The notes under the pieces were generated by a model that was not told the DNA's origin, did no database searches, and worked only from the letters and a program-made list of their open reading frames with translations. A program made the translations under genes and the position numbers. A DNA stretch of 64,000 bases from NCBI RefSeq assembly GCF_001043175.1, contig NZ_CP011494.1:1798001-1862000 (forward strand), read 5' to 3'. Below, piece by piece: positions 44,373 through 52,938 of this stretch. This DNA is from Marinobacter psychrophilus. Lineage in GTDB: Bacteria > Pseudomonadota > Gammaproteobacteria > Pseudomonadales > Oleiphilaceae. Position 1 is the stretch's first letter, and each line of letters begins with the position of its first letter.

Positions 44373-46043
44373 TTATTCCTGCTGTAAAACGCGCTCGACA
44401 CGGAGTCTTTGTGCCAATGCATCGGGTAGGGCAGATGGTTGGTTACACATGCGATCAGCTAGGTATTCTGCCAACAGCGGCGCGTATGTCAGGCCCTTAC
44501 TGCCGAGACCGGTAAACATCCAGGCACCGGCATTCGTGTTCATGCTTTGCGTGCCGACGGCGCCTGCCACTGGTTGATAATCGTGCGTGGTGCAGCGAAA
44601 AGCCACTCGCCCCTGCAAAATGCCATCCGCCAATGCCGGATGATCAATATTTACGACGCCCGGTAGCAAGTGGTCCAGTTCCGTCAAATTTTCCTGATGA
44701 CTGGCAGTGGTCGGCAGCGGGTTTTCATCGCGTAGGTCGAATGTGGCTCCGGTTACTGCTATGCCGTCGTGCTGTGGGTTTAAATAGCGCGAACCACAAA
44801 TAACGGCGTTGGGCGAGGTGATTGCAGCCGCTGGTAAATGACTGACTTGCCCGCGAATTGGCTTTAGACGCAGGCGCTCGCCAGGTGCCAGCCATGCCTG
44901 GGGGAACAGTTCGAGGGTTTGAGCACCCGCGCAGATAACCAATTGATCTGATTCTAGATTAAAGAGTTTATCGGACCCTGTCGCCGCATTGTTCTGTCGC
45001 GCACTAATTTGCCATAAGCCGTCGCTTTGGACCAAGCCGGTTACTTTGCAATGTGGGTGTATTGTGATCAGCGGATGTTGCACCAAGGTTTGGCACAATT
45101 GCGACGGCGCCAGCCATCCGCCCTGGGGGAACCAGAGCCCGCTGCGATGAACTGTCACACCCACCAAGTCGGTGGCCTGTTGCGCCGTCACTGGATACAG
45201 CACGCCGGCTGGGTAGTGATTGCGGGCCAAAAATTTATGCTGGCGTTGTTGTTCGTGGTCGTTAAAGGCCAGTTGTAAAAGGCCCGTGGCGTGAAAAAAG
45301 GGCGCGTGACCGGTGCTGCTTTGGTGCGCCTGAAACTGCTGATAAAAACGCTCTGCGAACAGCAGTGCAGATAGCGCTAGCGCCGTTTGCGGCGAATAAT
45401 CCACCCCTAACTTGGCGTAAAGCGCACCCTGCTTGTTGCCCGAAGCGGCTTGGCCTGGCGCCAGTGAGTCCAGTATTTGTACTGGCACTCCGCGTTCTGC
45501 CAGGTTGCGCGCCAGGCAGGCACCGGCAATGCCAGCGCCGATAATGACCACGGAATCTGGACGGCAGGCTGGCTGTGGATCGGGCTTGCTGAGGTCGTGC
45601 CAGGCGTCGCCTTGCGGGCCGAAGTGCAGTGTCAGTCGTACTTGCCCATCCGCAAATACTAAACGGTGTAGGCCCGCCACGGCGGGTGGCCAAGCTTGTA
45701 CCAGCTGTTCGCTGAATTCGGCCAGTTCGGGCCAGAGTGACACTGCACGCTTGAGATCGTCACGGCTGAGGGGGTGTTGCTGGTGGGAAATAAAATGCAG
45801 AACATTGCCGGGTTCAGGGCTTTGAGCCATCCAGTTCTGCCAACGGGTAAGAAAATCCAGCCCGAGGTCAAATTCGGCCTCAGTAAAGACTGTCTGCTGA
45901 GAGTTCGTGATTCGCTCAACATGCTGAATCTGGATTGTCTCTAGACTGAGCTTGTCATAAATTCGGTTACTGAAGCCATTTAAGTAAAACCGGCCATTCT
46001 CCAACCAGGTTATTTTAGCGTGATCCAGCGCCGGCCCTGTCAT
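44373..46043 (-). CDS. mnmC: MnmC, oxidoreductase half intact and methyltransferase half degenerate
   Basis: MnmC finishes the mnm5s2U modification of tRNA wobble uridine: its FAD domain removes the carboxymethyl group and its methyltransferase domain adds the methyl. This 556-residue protein (E. coli 668) has a good FAD domain from about 165 ([48 protein letters not shown] near the end). The N-terminal 150 residues can be followed along the methyltransferase domain ([26 protein letters not shown]). However, the SAM-binding GFGTGLNFL motif has become EFDLGLDFL (57-65). About 100 residues normally holding the DAWFLDGFAP catalytic block are missing at about 148-160. Probably only the oxidoreductase activity remains. 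The start overlaps the cyclophilin stop by four bases. Confidence 0.85.
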   Translation of the reverse strand: MTGPALDHAKITWLENGRFYLNGFSNRIYDKLSLETIQIQHVERITNSQQTVFTEAEFDLGLDFLTRWQNWMAQSPEPGNVLHFISHQQHPLSRDDLKRAVSLWPELAEFSEQLVQAWPPAVAGLHRLVFADGQVRLTLHFGPQGDAWHDLSKPDPQPACRPDSVVIIGAGIAGACLARNLAERGVPVQILDSLAPGQAASGNKQGALYAKLGVDYSPQTALALSALLFAERFYQQFQAHQSSTGHAPFFHATGLLQLAFNDHEQQRQHKFLARNHYPAGVLYPVTAQQATDLVGVTVHRSGLWFPQGGWLAPSQLCQTLVQHPLITIHPHCKVTGLVQSDGLWQISARQNNAATGSDKLFNLESDQLVICAGAQTLELFPQAWLAPGERLRLKPIRGQVSHLPAAAITSPNAVICGSRYLNPQHDGIAVTGATFDLRDENPLPTTASHQENLTELDHLLPGVVNIDHPALADGILQGRVAFRCTTHDYQPVAGAVGTQSMNTNAGAWMFTGLGSKGLTYAPLLAEYLADRMCNQPSALPDALAQRLRVERVLQQE

Positions 46044-46627
46044 GGGGCCATAGTTTTAACAAGCGACATGCTTTCAATCGTAATGGCCTGAAGCGGAACA
46101 TCACTCATGCCTTTGCGCGATCCTGTTTCTGTATTGGCAATGGCGTCAATGACGTCCATGCCTGAAACAACTTTGCCAAACACCGCGTAACCAGCACCGC
46201 GCGAGTTTGGGTTAAGAAAGTCGTTATCGGTCAGATTGACAAAGAATTGGGCGGTAGCAGAGTCTGGTGCGTTGGTTCGCGCCATTGCCACCGTGCCACG
46301 CAGGTTTGGTAATGAAGGCGTGGCTTCGTTGCGAATGGGGGCGCGGGTTTCTTGGGACTGCAGCTCGGAGCTAAATCCGCCGCCTTGAACCATGAAACCT
46401 GGAATAACCCGGTGAAATACGGTGCCTTGGTAAAAGCCCGAGCGCACGTATTCCAGAAAATTAGCCACGGTATCCGGCGCCACATCGGGCCTCAATTGAA
46501 GTGTAAATTGGCCTTCGGAGGTTATGACGTCGACGTTAACCAGGTCCTGAATGGCGCTATCATCAGCGTTGACGGTGTCCACTAGAGCGCAACTTGCGGC
46601 TATGACTGAAAAGAAAAATGCGGACAA
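46040..46627 (-). CDS. Periplasmic cyclophilin-type peptidyl-prolyl isomerase
   Basis: A roughly 195-residue cyclophilin that isomerises proline peptide bonds. Core motifs are [64 protein letters not shown] and [18 protein letters not shown]. The N-terminal [19 protein letters not shown] is a secretion signal, so it acts in the periplasm, like PpiA. The only start in frame is a poor TTG at 46627. An ATG at 46647 lies out of frame by one base. One extra A in the AAAA run (plus-strand TTTT 46633-46636) would give [13 protein letters not shown], a proper signal peptide. The true start is therefore probably 46647 with a missing base. It is coupled to mnmC. Confidence 0.88.
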   Translation of the reverse strand: MSAFFFSVIAASCALVDTVNADDSAIQDLVNVDVITSEGQFTLQLRPDVAPDTVANFLEYVRSGFYQGTVFHRVIPGFMVQGGGFSSELQSQETRAPIRNEATPSLPNLRGTVAMARTNAPDSATAQFFVNLTDNDFLNPNSRGAGYAVFGKVVSGMDVIDAIANTETGSRKGMSDVPLQAITIESMSLVKTMAP

Positions 46628-46725
46628 AAACGTTTTACAGCGGGCATGCTCTGGCTACCTTGGCAGATTGCGATTAAAAAAAGTGGTCAAAGCACGGCAG
46701 CGACGCATGTCAGACTAATAATGCG

Positions 46726-47196
46726 TCAGGCGCTGGCCAGAATAGTACTGGATGACACCGCCGTATGCTGGCCCCCAGCGCCGTAAAGTTTCTGTCGGCT
46801 ACTGGCTCCGCGCACTATATCACTTAATCTAGCAAGGCGTTTTTGCATGTGGGCCATGACCCGGCCGTTGTTTTGGTTCAGCTGCTGACACTGGGTCAGC
46901 GCCTGATCGGCTTGGCGCCAGAGTTGGTGGAGTTCGGTCAAGCCAGCGGCGGCAATGAAGCGGGAAGGATTGCCGCTCTCGGGACGAAAGCCCATCGCTA
47001 CCAAAGCGTGAATCTTAAGTTTGGCGCGTTCGCGAATTTGCTCCAGCTGGGCGTTCTTTTCGTCGGTCAGTGCCTGTAGCTGTTTGATGTCAGAGGTAGA
47101 CAGTAGCTCTTTCTCATCGCGCAGAAGGTCCGCCATAGCAGACAACTGATGGACATCTTGTGCAAGAAGGTGTTTTAGATCATCAATAGCGGCCAT
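46726..47196 (-). CDS. flgN: Flagellar export chaperone FlgN
   Basis: A 156-residue mostly helical protein. The N-terminal half is LKHLLAQDVHQLSAMADLLRDEKELLSTSDIKQLQALTDEKNAQLEQI, the FlgN-type coiled coil. The C-terminal part has NNGRVMAHMQKRLARLSDIVRG, the segment that binds hook-associated proteins FlgK and FlgL before export. The gene follows flgM by seven bases on the same strand, the usual flgMN pair. The assignment rests on this context and the helix pattern. Confidence 0.88.
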   Translation of the reverse strand: MAAIDDLKHLLAQDVHQLSAMADLLRDEKELLSTSDIKQLQALTDEKNAQLEQIRERAKLKIHALVAMGFRPESGNPSRFIAAAGLTELHQLWRQADQALTQCQQLNQNNGRVMAHMQKRLARLSDIVRGASSRQKLYGAGGQHTAVSSSTILASA

Positions 47197-47203
47197 AATT
47201 TAT

Positions 47204-47524
47204 TTACCCGAATATGCTTTTATCCATATCAAGCATTTTCTGGGCCAATTGTTGGGCGTCTACTTTGTAACTGCCATCTTCCAGAGCGCTGCGAATCTTA
47301 GAAATCTGCTCATCGTTCATTTCCGGGAAGTCGCCCAGTTTTTGCTCTAGCTGTTTAAGGTCGCGGGCCTGGCTGCTCAAATTAACACTCTCACCGCGGG
47401 CCTGCGTGCTTTGGGCTGTGGCCTGATCCGCAGTTGCGTTTTTGGCCGCGCTGCCGGCTTTATCGGCGGTGGGGCGCTGCGTGTTGATTTGGCTTTGGTT
47501 GATTCCATTGAAGTCAACGGACAT
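47204..47524 (-). CDS. flgM: Anti-sigma-28 factor FlgM
   Basis: A 106-residue protein with a disordered Gln/Ala/Ser-rich N-terminal half. The C-terminal sigma-binding half is VNLSSQARDLKQLEQKL ... NDEQISKIRSALEDGSYKVDAQQLAQKMLDMDKSIFG. FlgM holds sigma-28 (FliA) inactive until the hook-basal body is complete, then is exported. A sigma-28-type promoter lies about 62 bases upstream, so FlgM is under feedback control by its own target. The protein start at ATG 47524 gives MSVDFNGINQ, normal for the family. Confidence 0.93.
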   Translation of the reverse strand: MSVDFNGINQSQINTQRPTADKAGSAAKNATADQATAQSTQARGESVNLSSQARDLKQLEQKLGDFPEMNDEQISKIRSALEDGSYKVDAQQLAQKMLDMDKSIFG

Positions 47525-47585
47525 GTTGTTACCTGCTGTATTGGTTGCTGCGCCGATTGGGGCGCAAAATATGGTCTATAACTGC

Positions 47586-47612
47586 GTAACGGCGGCGTCG
47601 CGGAAAGCTTTA
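47586..47612 (-). promoter_or_regulatory. Sigma-28 (FliA) promoter of flgMN
   Basis: Read on the minus strand: TAAAGCTT, exactly 11 bases, then GCCGTTAC. The sigma-28 consensus is TAAAGTTT-N11-GCCGATAA, so 7/8 and 6/8 positions match with ideal spacing. It sits between flgA and flgM, pointing to flgM. Confidence 0.75.
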
Positions 47613-47730
47613 ATATGTTTCTATAAAAAGTAGCCGGCTCGTTTTTGCCGCTTGTGCTTTGGCGGCGAGGGCTTGTGCGATGTAACGGCAAGAAAGTGCC
47701 GGGTAGCGTCGTCTTGTTTTCGTTTGTTTC

Positions 47731-48432
47731 TTACATCGGAATCAGCACCTGGCCAGGTGCAGTCACCCGACCTTTGATGGTCCGTGAAGACTGCAAGTTT
47801 TCTACCAGCACCTGCTCACCAATAGCTGCATTGGCCAAGGCCTTTCCGCGCGAACTCACGGTGAAAGAACCGCTGCTGGCGGTGATCATCACATGGTCGC
47901 CACGTTCCACGGCATCAGGGGCCGCAAGCAGATCCGGGGTGATCAACGAGCCACTGTTAATTGGCCGGCGAACCTCCATACCAATGATTGACTGCGCTTT
48001 GGCGATGGTCCCACGGCGGCTGGCATTCACCACAACGGTCTGTAGGCTCACCATATCGGCGCGGAGGCGCTCGCCACGGGCGAGTGGGCGGCTAGCCACC
48101 AAAGCCGGTCCGTGAATGTCTACGGTAGCGCTCAGGTACATGCGCCATGGCCGCTCCCCGCTGCACTCGATCAACATAGAGGGCTGGCCGGACTTCCAAG
48201 GATCACCGCTGAAATTGACATCCAGTGCACCATTGCATTTAGCCAATGACAATCTGGGGTCGGGTTTTGCACTTTCATAGCTGACTTCATAGCCTGCGGC
48301 GGCCTGTTCTGTGGCAAACTGTTGCAAAAACAGATTAGCTGCAGCGTGAATATCGTGTGCGGTAGAGTTTGCTAGCGCAAATGAGCTTAGGCATAGGCCG
48401 AGCAGGGCGATGACAAGAGTGTGGTTGCGCAT
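47731..48432 (-). CDS. flgA: Flagellar P-ring assembly chaperone FlgA
   Basis: A 233-residue periplasmic protein with a cleavable signal peptide (MRNHTLVIALLGLCLSSFALA). A FlgA/SAF domain in the C-terminal 140 residues has LVASRPLARGERLRADMVSLQTVV, GMEVRRPINSGSLITPDLL, VERGDHVMITASSGSFTVSSRGKALANAAIGEQVLVENLQS and GRVTAPGQVLI. It helps assemble the flagellar P ring. The ATG at 48432 gives the signal peptide directly; the 30-residue upstream extension is rejected. The gene is in the same direction as flgMN and divergent from cheV. Confidence 0.94.
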   Translation of the reverse strand: MRNHTLVIALLGLCLSSFALANSTAHDIHAAANLFLQQFATEQAAAGYEVSYESAKPDPRLSLAKCNGALDVNFSGDPWKSGQPSMLIECSGERPWRMYLSATVDIHGPALVASRPLARGERLRADMVSLQTVVVNASRRGTIAKAQSIIGMEVRRPINSGSLITPDLLAAPDAVERGDHVMITASSGSFTVSSRGKALANAAIGEQVLVENLQSSRTIKGRVTAPGQVLIPM

Positions 48433-48511
48433 AATGTGAAAGCATCCTGTTTTGCCGGTGTGTTGGTAAAGTCGGCCGTGCTGCGCAAAAATAATTCCGG
48501 TGGCATCACGA

Positions 48512-48538
48512 TTCGCGGGCACTGGCCGTTAAACTTGA
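48512..48538 (-). promoter_or_regulatory. Possible sigma-28 promoter of flgA
   Basis: On the minus strand TCAAGTTT, 11 bases, then CCCGCGAA. The -35 half matches the sigma-28 consensus at 7/8 positions but the -10 half only at 5/8. It lies about 80 bases upstream of flgA. Confidence 0.3.
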
Positions 48539-48642
48539 CATGAAGTCGCCATATTTTGGCGCATGTCAGAAAAATTGCTCTTTCAAGACTCTTAAGCGAG
48601 CAAAAACTGTGCCGGTTAGCCCGGCCGTCGGGAGAAAGAACT

Positions 48643-49572
48643 ATGGCAGGTGTATTGGACAGTGTTAACCAGCGTACGCAGATGGTCGGTAAAAACCGGC
48701 TGGAGTTGTTATTGTTCCGGCTCCGCGGGCGCCAGATTTATGGCATTAATGTGTTCAAGGTAAAAGAGGTGTTGCAGTGCCCTAAGCTGTTCAGCATTCC
48801 CAGCAGCCTACCGGTGGTTCGCGGCGTGGCCTACACACGCGGCGCGACTATCCCGATTATTGATCTGGCGATGGCGATTGGCATGCCGGCCATCCCTCAA
48901 GAAGATCTGGCCACCAGTTTTGTGATTATTACCGAGTACAATCGCAAAACCCAAGGCTTTTTGGTGAGTGGTGTGGAAGGCATTGTGAACATGAACTGGG
49001 AAGATATTCTGCCACCGCCCAAAGGCGCAGGCCGTGATGTATACCTGACAGCCGTCACCAAAATTGACGACAAACTCATTGAGGTCATTGATGTAGAGAA
49101 GGTTCTTTCGGAAGTGGCTCCGTTAAAAGAAGACGTTGGTGAAGACATCCTTAGCCGCAATGCATCGCGGATTCAAGGTCATCTTCCGGTGCTGGTGGTG
49201 GATGATTCCAGTGTGGCCCGGCGGCAGATCGAGCGTTGCCTGAAAGCCATAGGCATGGATGTTGTCACCCATAATGACGGCAAGCAGGCGTTGGACTATC
49301 TGGGAGAGATCACCGCCGACGGTTCGAAGGCGACGGATCATCATTCGATGATGATTTCCGACGTTGAAATGCCTGAAATGGACGGCTACACACTGGTTGC
49401 GCGCTGCAAAGAGAATCCGCTGATTAGCGAACTGTTTATTATGCTGCACACGTCCCTGAGCGGTGTATTTAATAAAGCAATGGTTCAGAAAGTGGGGGCA
49501 GACGATTTTATGGCGAAATTCAGCCCAGACGAATTGGCCGAGCGGGTTATGGATATTATTGATGAAAAATAA
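48643..49572 (+). CDS. cheV: Chemotaxis coupling protein CheV
   Basis: A 309-residue fusion of a CheW-like domain (about 15-160: LELLLFRLRGRQIYGINVFKVKEVLQCPKL, VRGVAYTRGATIPIIDL) and a response-regulator receiver (about 180-305). In the receiver the phospho-accepting aspartate is in MMISDVEMPEMDGYTL and the acidic pocket in VLVVDDSSVARRQIE. CheV couples chemoreceptors to CheA and modulates adaptation. The ATG at 48643 follows GGGAGAAAG; the longer upstream frame is rejected. cheR follows 36 bases later. Confidence 0.95.
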   Translation: MAGVLDSVNQRTQMVGKNRLELLLFRLRGRQIYGINVFKVKEVLQCPKLFSIPSSLPVVRGVAYTRGATIPIIDLAMAIGMPAIPQEDLATSFVIITEYNRKTQGFLVSGVEGIVNMNWEDILPPPKGAGRDVYLTAVTKIDDKLIEVIDVEKVLSEVAPLKEDVGEDILSRNASRIQGHLPVLVVDDSSVARRQIERCLKAIGMDVVTHNDGKQALDYLGEITADGSKATDHHSMMISDVEMPEMDGYTLVARCKENPLISELFIMLHTSLSGVFNKAMVQKVGADDFMAKFSPDELAERVMDIIDEK

Positions 49573-49608
49573 ACGTGTTACCTCACAGGCAGTCAGAATC
49601 GAGAACGC

Positions 49609-50436
49609 ATGAAAACTGAAATCACTCCTCAGGAATACACGGCGTTTAAAACCTTTTTACAGGACGCATCCGGCATTCTGCTGGGAGATAATAAACAGTA
49701 TCTGGTGAAGAGTCGGCTACGCCGGATTCTGGAAGACAATCAGCTCGGCTCTCTTGGCGAGTTACTCGATCGCCTGAAGCGTCCGGGCCGCCATAATTTG
49801 AGCGAGGTGGTTATTGATGCCATGACCACTAACGAAACGCTGTGGTTTCGGGACAATCATCCGTTCCGCATTTTACAGGATATTTTGCTGCCTGATTTTG
49901 CTGATCGTAAAATGTCACAGCCGTTACGCATCTGGTCGGCCGCCTGCTCTACCGGGCAGGAACCTTATTCCACGGCAATCGTAATCGAAGAGTATCGTCG
50001 CTTGCGCCCTGGGCGCCTGCGTGACGTGAAGATCGTTGCCACCGACATTTCCAAAACGGTTCTGGATGCGGCGCGGCGCGGCGAATATGAAGCCATTGCT
50101 ATGGGTCGGGGCTTGTCGCCGGAGCGGCAAAAACAGTTTTTTACCGCTGCTACCAACGGCCGTTGGCAGATTAAGCCACAGATAAAAGCGATGGTAGAGT
50201 ATAAGGAAATCAACTTACTAGAGCGGTATCTTCTAGGCAATTTTGATATTGCCATGTGCCGCAATGTGTTGATTTATTTCTCCGCCGAGCGCAAGCGCGA
50301 CATTCTTACCCGTATTCATGCGTCCTTGAACCCGGGCGGCTATCTCATACTGGGCGCATCGGAATCTCTTACAGGGTTAACTAACCTGTACGAAATGGTC
50401 CAGTGCAGTCCGGGTATTATCTACCGAAAAAAATAA
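49609..50436 (+). CDS. cheR: Chemoreceptor glutamate methyltransferase CheR
   Basis: A 275-residue protein. The N-terminal helical CheR domain (about 5-65) is followed by the SAM-dependent methyltransferase domain (MTTNETLWFRDNHPFRIL, LRIWSAACSTGQEPYSTAIV, VKIVATDISKTVLDAARRGEY, NFDIAMCRNVLIYF, LNPGGYLILGASESLTG). It methylates receptor glutamates for chemotactic adaptation. There is no C-terminal tethering peptide or TPR. The pair cheV-cheR next to flgA is the Pseudomonas arrangement. Confidence 0.96.
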   Translation: MKTEITPQEYTAFKTFLQDASGILLGDNKQYLVKSRLRRILEDNQLGSLGELLDRLKRPGRHNLSEVVIDAMTTNETLWFRDNHPFRILQDILLPDFADRKMSQPLRIWSAACSTGQEPYSTAIVIEEYRRLRPGRLRDVKIVATDISKTVLDAARRGEYEAIAMGRGLSPERQKQFFTAATNGRWQIKPQIKAMVEYKEINLLERYLLGNFDIAMCRNVLIYFSAERKRDILTRIHASLNPGGYLILGASESLTGLTNLYEMVQCSPGIIYRKK

Positions 50437-50439
50437 ACT

Positions 50440-51624
50440 ATGCCATTGAATGTTTGGGTGTTAATTGCGGCGCAGGCGATGGCCATGTGCACAGCGCCAT
50501 TTATTGTGTTTATTGGCAGTATTCAGGGCCGGGCGCTGGCCAGTAGCCCTGAATACGCGACCTTGCCGGTTGCGTTCGTGGTGGTGGGTACGGTGTTGTC
50601 CATCAAACCCGCTACTTGGCTTATGGCTCGCGTCGGGCGAAAGCCGGTTATGATGCTGGGCACGGTTATGGGCACGGTCGCGGCTGGGGTGGGTGCCTTG
50701 GCCTCCTGGCAAGGTGCTTTTGCCCTTTTGTGTCTAGCGGCGGTGCTTGGCGGCAGCGGGCTTGCAGTGGTGCATCAATACCGCTTTGCCGCTATGGAAT
50801 CTGTCCCTTCCAAGCTAGCCGGTACCGCAGCAGCCCGCGTTCTGTTAGGTGGATTGGTTGCGGCCTGGGTCGGTCCGGAAATTGCCTCGATTGGAGGTGA
50901 CGATCCGCTACACCCGTTTTTGACTAGCTGGCTGGGACTGGCAGCGGTTCAGCTTGCTGCGATGATCATATTGATGCTTGGTTACCGCAGTAGCAGTGAA
51001 TTACCGCGACCGGTGCATGAAGGCGGTGGTCGGCCGATGCGTGAAATCCTTGCAAATCCAGTGATATGGGTCGCCATCAGCGCCGCTGCGGTGGGTTACG
51101 CGATCATGAGTTTCATTATGACGGCAACGCCCCTTAGCATGACCGAAATGGCAGGGCACCCGCTAGACGATGCCAAACGAGTCATTCAGTTGCACATCAT
51201 GGCCATGTATTTGCCATCGCTTATAAGCGGCTGGTTAATTCGGGTGGTGGGCATAAGGCGTATGATGCTAGTGGGTATGATCGCCTATCTTATTTGCATT
51301 GCACTGGCAGCCAGCGGCGTCAGCTTTCATCACTACCTGAGCGCTCTCATTCTGCTGGGTATTGGTTGGAATTTTTTGTTTGTCGGTGGCACCAGTTTGC
51401 TGCCGCAGGGCTATAGCGATTCCGAGCGCTTTCGCGTGCAGGGCTTGAATGACATGATGGTTTTCGGCTTCCAGGCCGTTGCGTCTATGTCAGCCGGTCT
51501 GGCCTTAAGCTCCCTTGGCTGGGCAGGCCTGCTGTTGCTTGCGATCCCACTTTTACTGTTGCACTCCGGGCTTATGCTTTTTTGGTACCTGCGCCGCGAT
51601 TCCGCCGTCACGCAGTCGCACTGA
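50440..51624 (+). CDS. MFS transporter
   Basis: A 394-residue inner-membrane protein with about twelve hydrophobic helices in two halves of six. The loop between helices 2 and 3 has MARVGRKPVMMLGT, the usual major facilitator signature region. The central hydrophilic loop is about 183-205 (GYRSSSELPRPVHEGGGRPMRE). Drug or metabolite efflux is plausible, but the substrate cannot be read. The start codon lies three bases after the cheR stop, so it may be read through from the chemotaxis unit, although no functional link is obvious. Confidence 0.85.
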   Translation: MPLNVWVLIAAQAMAMCTAPFIVFIGSIQGRALASSPEYATLPVAFVVVGTVLSIKPATWLMARVGRKPVMMLGTVMGTVAAGVGALASWQGAFALLCLAAVLGGSGLAVVHQYRFAAMESVPSKLAGTAAARVLLGGLVAAWVGPEIASIGGDDPLHPFLTSWLGLAAVQLAAMIILMLGYRSSSELPRPVHEGGGRPMREILANPVIWVAISAAAVGYAIMSFIMTATPLSMTEMAGHPLDDAKRVIQLHIMAMYLPSLISGWLIRVVGIRRMMLVGMIAYLICIALAASGVSFHHYLSALILLGIGWNFLFVGGTSLLPQGYSDSERFRVQGLNDMMVFGFQAVASMSAGLALSSLGWAGLLLLAIPLLLLHSGLMLFWYLRRDSAVTQSH

Positions 51625-51673
51625 TACTCTTCGCTGACTATCCTCCCACCATCCGCAAGGAGTGACGATTACC

Positions 51674-52204
51674 GTGTATGACTTACGTAAACTCATCATC
51701 GCACCGCTGTTATTGATGGTGGGTGCCTGCACCGGCCTGCCTGAGGGTATACAGCCGGTTAAGAGCCTGGATACCGATCGTTATCTGGGCACCTGGTACG
51801 AAATTGCCCGGCTTGATCATTCTTTCGAGCAGGGTTTAAGCCGAGTGACGGCTAAGTATGAATTGCAGGACGACGGCAGTCTAAAAGTGATCAACCGCGG
51901 TTACAATGTCGATAAAAGCGAATGGAAAGAAGCTGAGGGGCGGGCAGTCTTTGTAAATGAAGACACTAACGGCCATCTGAAAGTGTCTTTCTTCGGCCCA
52001 TTCTATGCGTCGTACGTTATTTTTGAGCTGGATGACCAGTACCAGCAGGCCTACATTACCGGCTACAATCGGAATTATTTGTGGTTTCTGTCACGCAGCC
52101 CGAAGGTTAGCGATGAGGCCGTGGCCGAGTTCAAAAAAACAGCTCTAGACGCAGGGTTTGACCTGCAAGAGCTGATCGTGGTGGATCACAGCACCGTTAA
52201 TTAG
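51674..52204 (+). CDS. blc: Outer-membrane lipocalin (Blc type)
   Basis: A 176-residue lipoprotein. The signal peptide ends in a lipobox LMVGAC. The lipocalin fold follows: signature TDRYLGTWYEIARLDHSFEQGL, then the strand FFGPFYASYVIFELDDQYQQAYITGYNRNYLWFLSRSP. Bacterial lipocalins bind lysophospholipids or fatty acids at the outer membrane. The second GTG (51674) is chosen because AGGAG at 51657-51661 is correctly spaced to it and overlaps the first GTG at 51662. It converges on the cupin gene, overlapping by four bases. Confidence 0.88.
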   Translation: MYDLRKLIIAPLLLMVGACTGLPEGIQPVKSLDTDRYLGTWYEIARLDHSFEQGLSRVTAKYELQDDGSLKVINRGYNVDKSEWKEAEGRAVFVNEDTNGHLKVSFFGPFYASYVIFELDDQYQQAYITGYNRNYLWFLSRSPKVSDEAVAEFKKTALDAGFDLQELIVVDHSTVN

Positions 52205-52863
52205 CTTGTTTGTTCAACAGGCAAGTGGCCGGTTTTTACCCAGATAACAGTCTCCTGCTCTACAAAAGGATGATGTTGGCTTAAATGGGGGCTTCTTATC
52301 CAGGTACCTTGCGGATAACGCCCGTTCTCGTCACAAAACTCCCCTGAAAGAACATAGATTTCTTCCCCGCCAAAATGCCGGTGGGGCTGAAAACGTTCAT
52401 TGGCTGGCCATTTCACCAGTGCTACATGTTCGTGCTCGAATTCGTGCAGGGGCATGACTTCCAGCCCACCGATTCCGGGAAGCCAGCGAGTTTTATGGGT
52501 ATTGATTCGCACCGGAGTGCGGTCGCGCTTGTCGAACTGGTGCAGCTTTACCAGCAGGGTACAGCCAGGTTTGCTAAAAGGCGCGTGACCCGTGCCCGGT
52601 GGGTTGCGAAGATAGGTACCTGCCGGGTAATCACCAGTTTCATCCGAAAACACGCCTTCAAGCACCAGTATTTCTTCACCCAGTGGGTGCTCATGGCGGC
52701 TGAACGAGGCACCGGGCTTATAGCGTACGATACTGGTCGCGTGGCCGCGCTCCGCCTCTTCTCGGACCAATGGTTTTCTGTCCACACCACCTGAAGGGCT
52801 GGCAATCCATTCCTGTTCACCGGTGTGAATTACAACCCTGCGGGCAAAATCCATATTCAGCAT
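52201..52863 (-). CDS. Double-cupin protein (ChrR-like cupin)
   Basis: A 220-residue protein made of two similar cupin halves. Half one has RYKPGASFSRHEHPLGEEILVLEGVFSDETGDYPAGTYLRNPPGTGH. Half two has KWPANERFQPHRHFGGEEIYVLSGEFCDENGRYPQGTWIRSPHLSQHH. Each half keeps the metal ligands HxHxxxE and a later H. This is the domain found at the C-terminus of ChrR anti-sigma factors, but no zinc-binding anti-sigma domain precedes it here. It is probably a metal-dependent sensor or small-molecule enzyme of unknown substrate, arisen by internal duplication. Confidence 0.82.
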   Translation of the reverse strand: MLNMDFARRVVIHTGEQEWIASPSGGVDRKPLVREEAERGHATSIVRYKPGASFSRHEHPLGEEILVLEGVFSDETGDYPAGTYLRNPPGTGHAPFSKPGCTLLVKLHQFDKRDRTPVRINTHKTRWLPGIGGLEVMPLHEFEHEHVALVKWPANERFQPHRHFGGEEIYVLSGEFCDENGRYPQGTWIRSPHLSQHHPFVEQETVIWVKTGHLPVEQTS

Positions 52864-52938
52864 TGTTGACCTCTTTACGGGTGAAACGGGAGTAATGACT
52901 ACGCCGCCTGTCTACGAACAGATGATTGGGTTTTCTGG

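Noticed and set aside
48500..48560. A sigma-54 promoter between flgA and cheV (TGGC-containing sequences)
   Set aside because: The required GG-N10-GC spacing is not met by any candidate.
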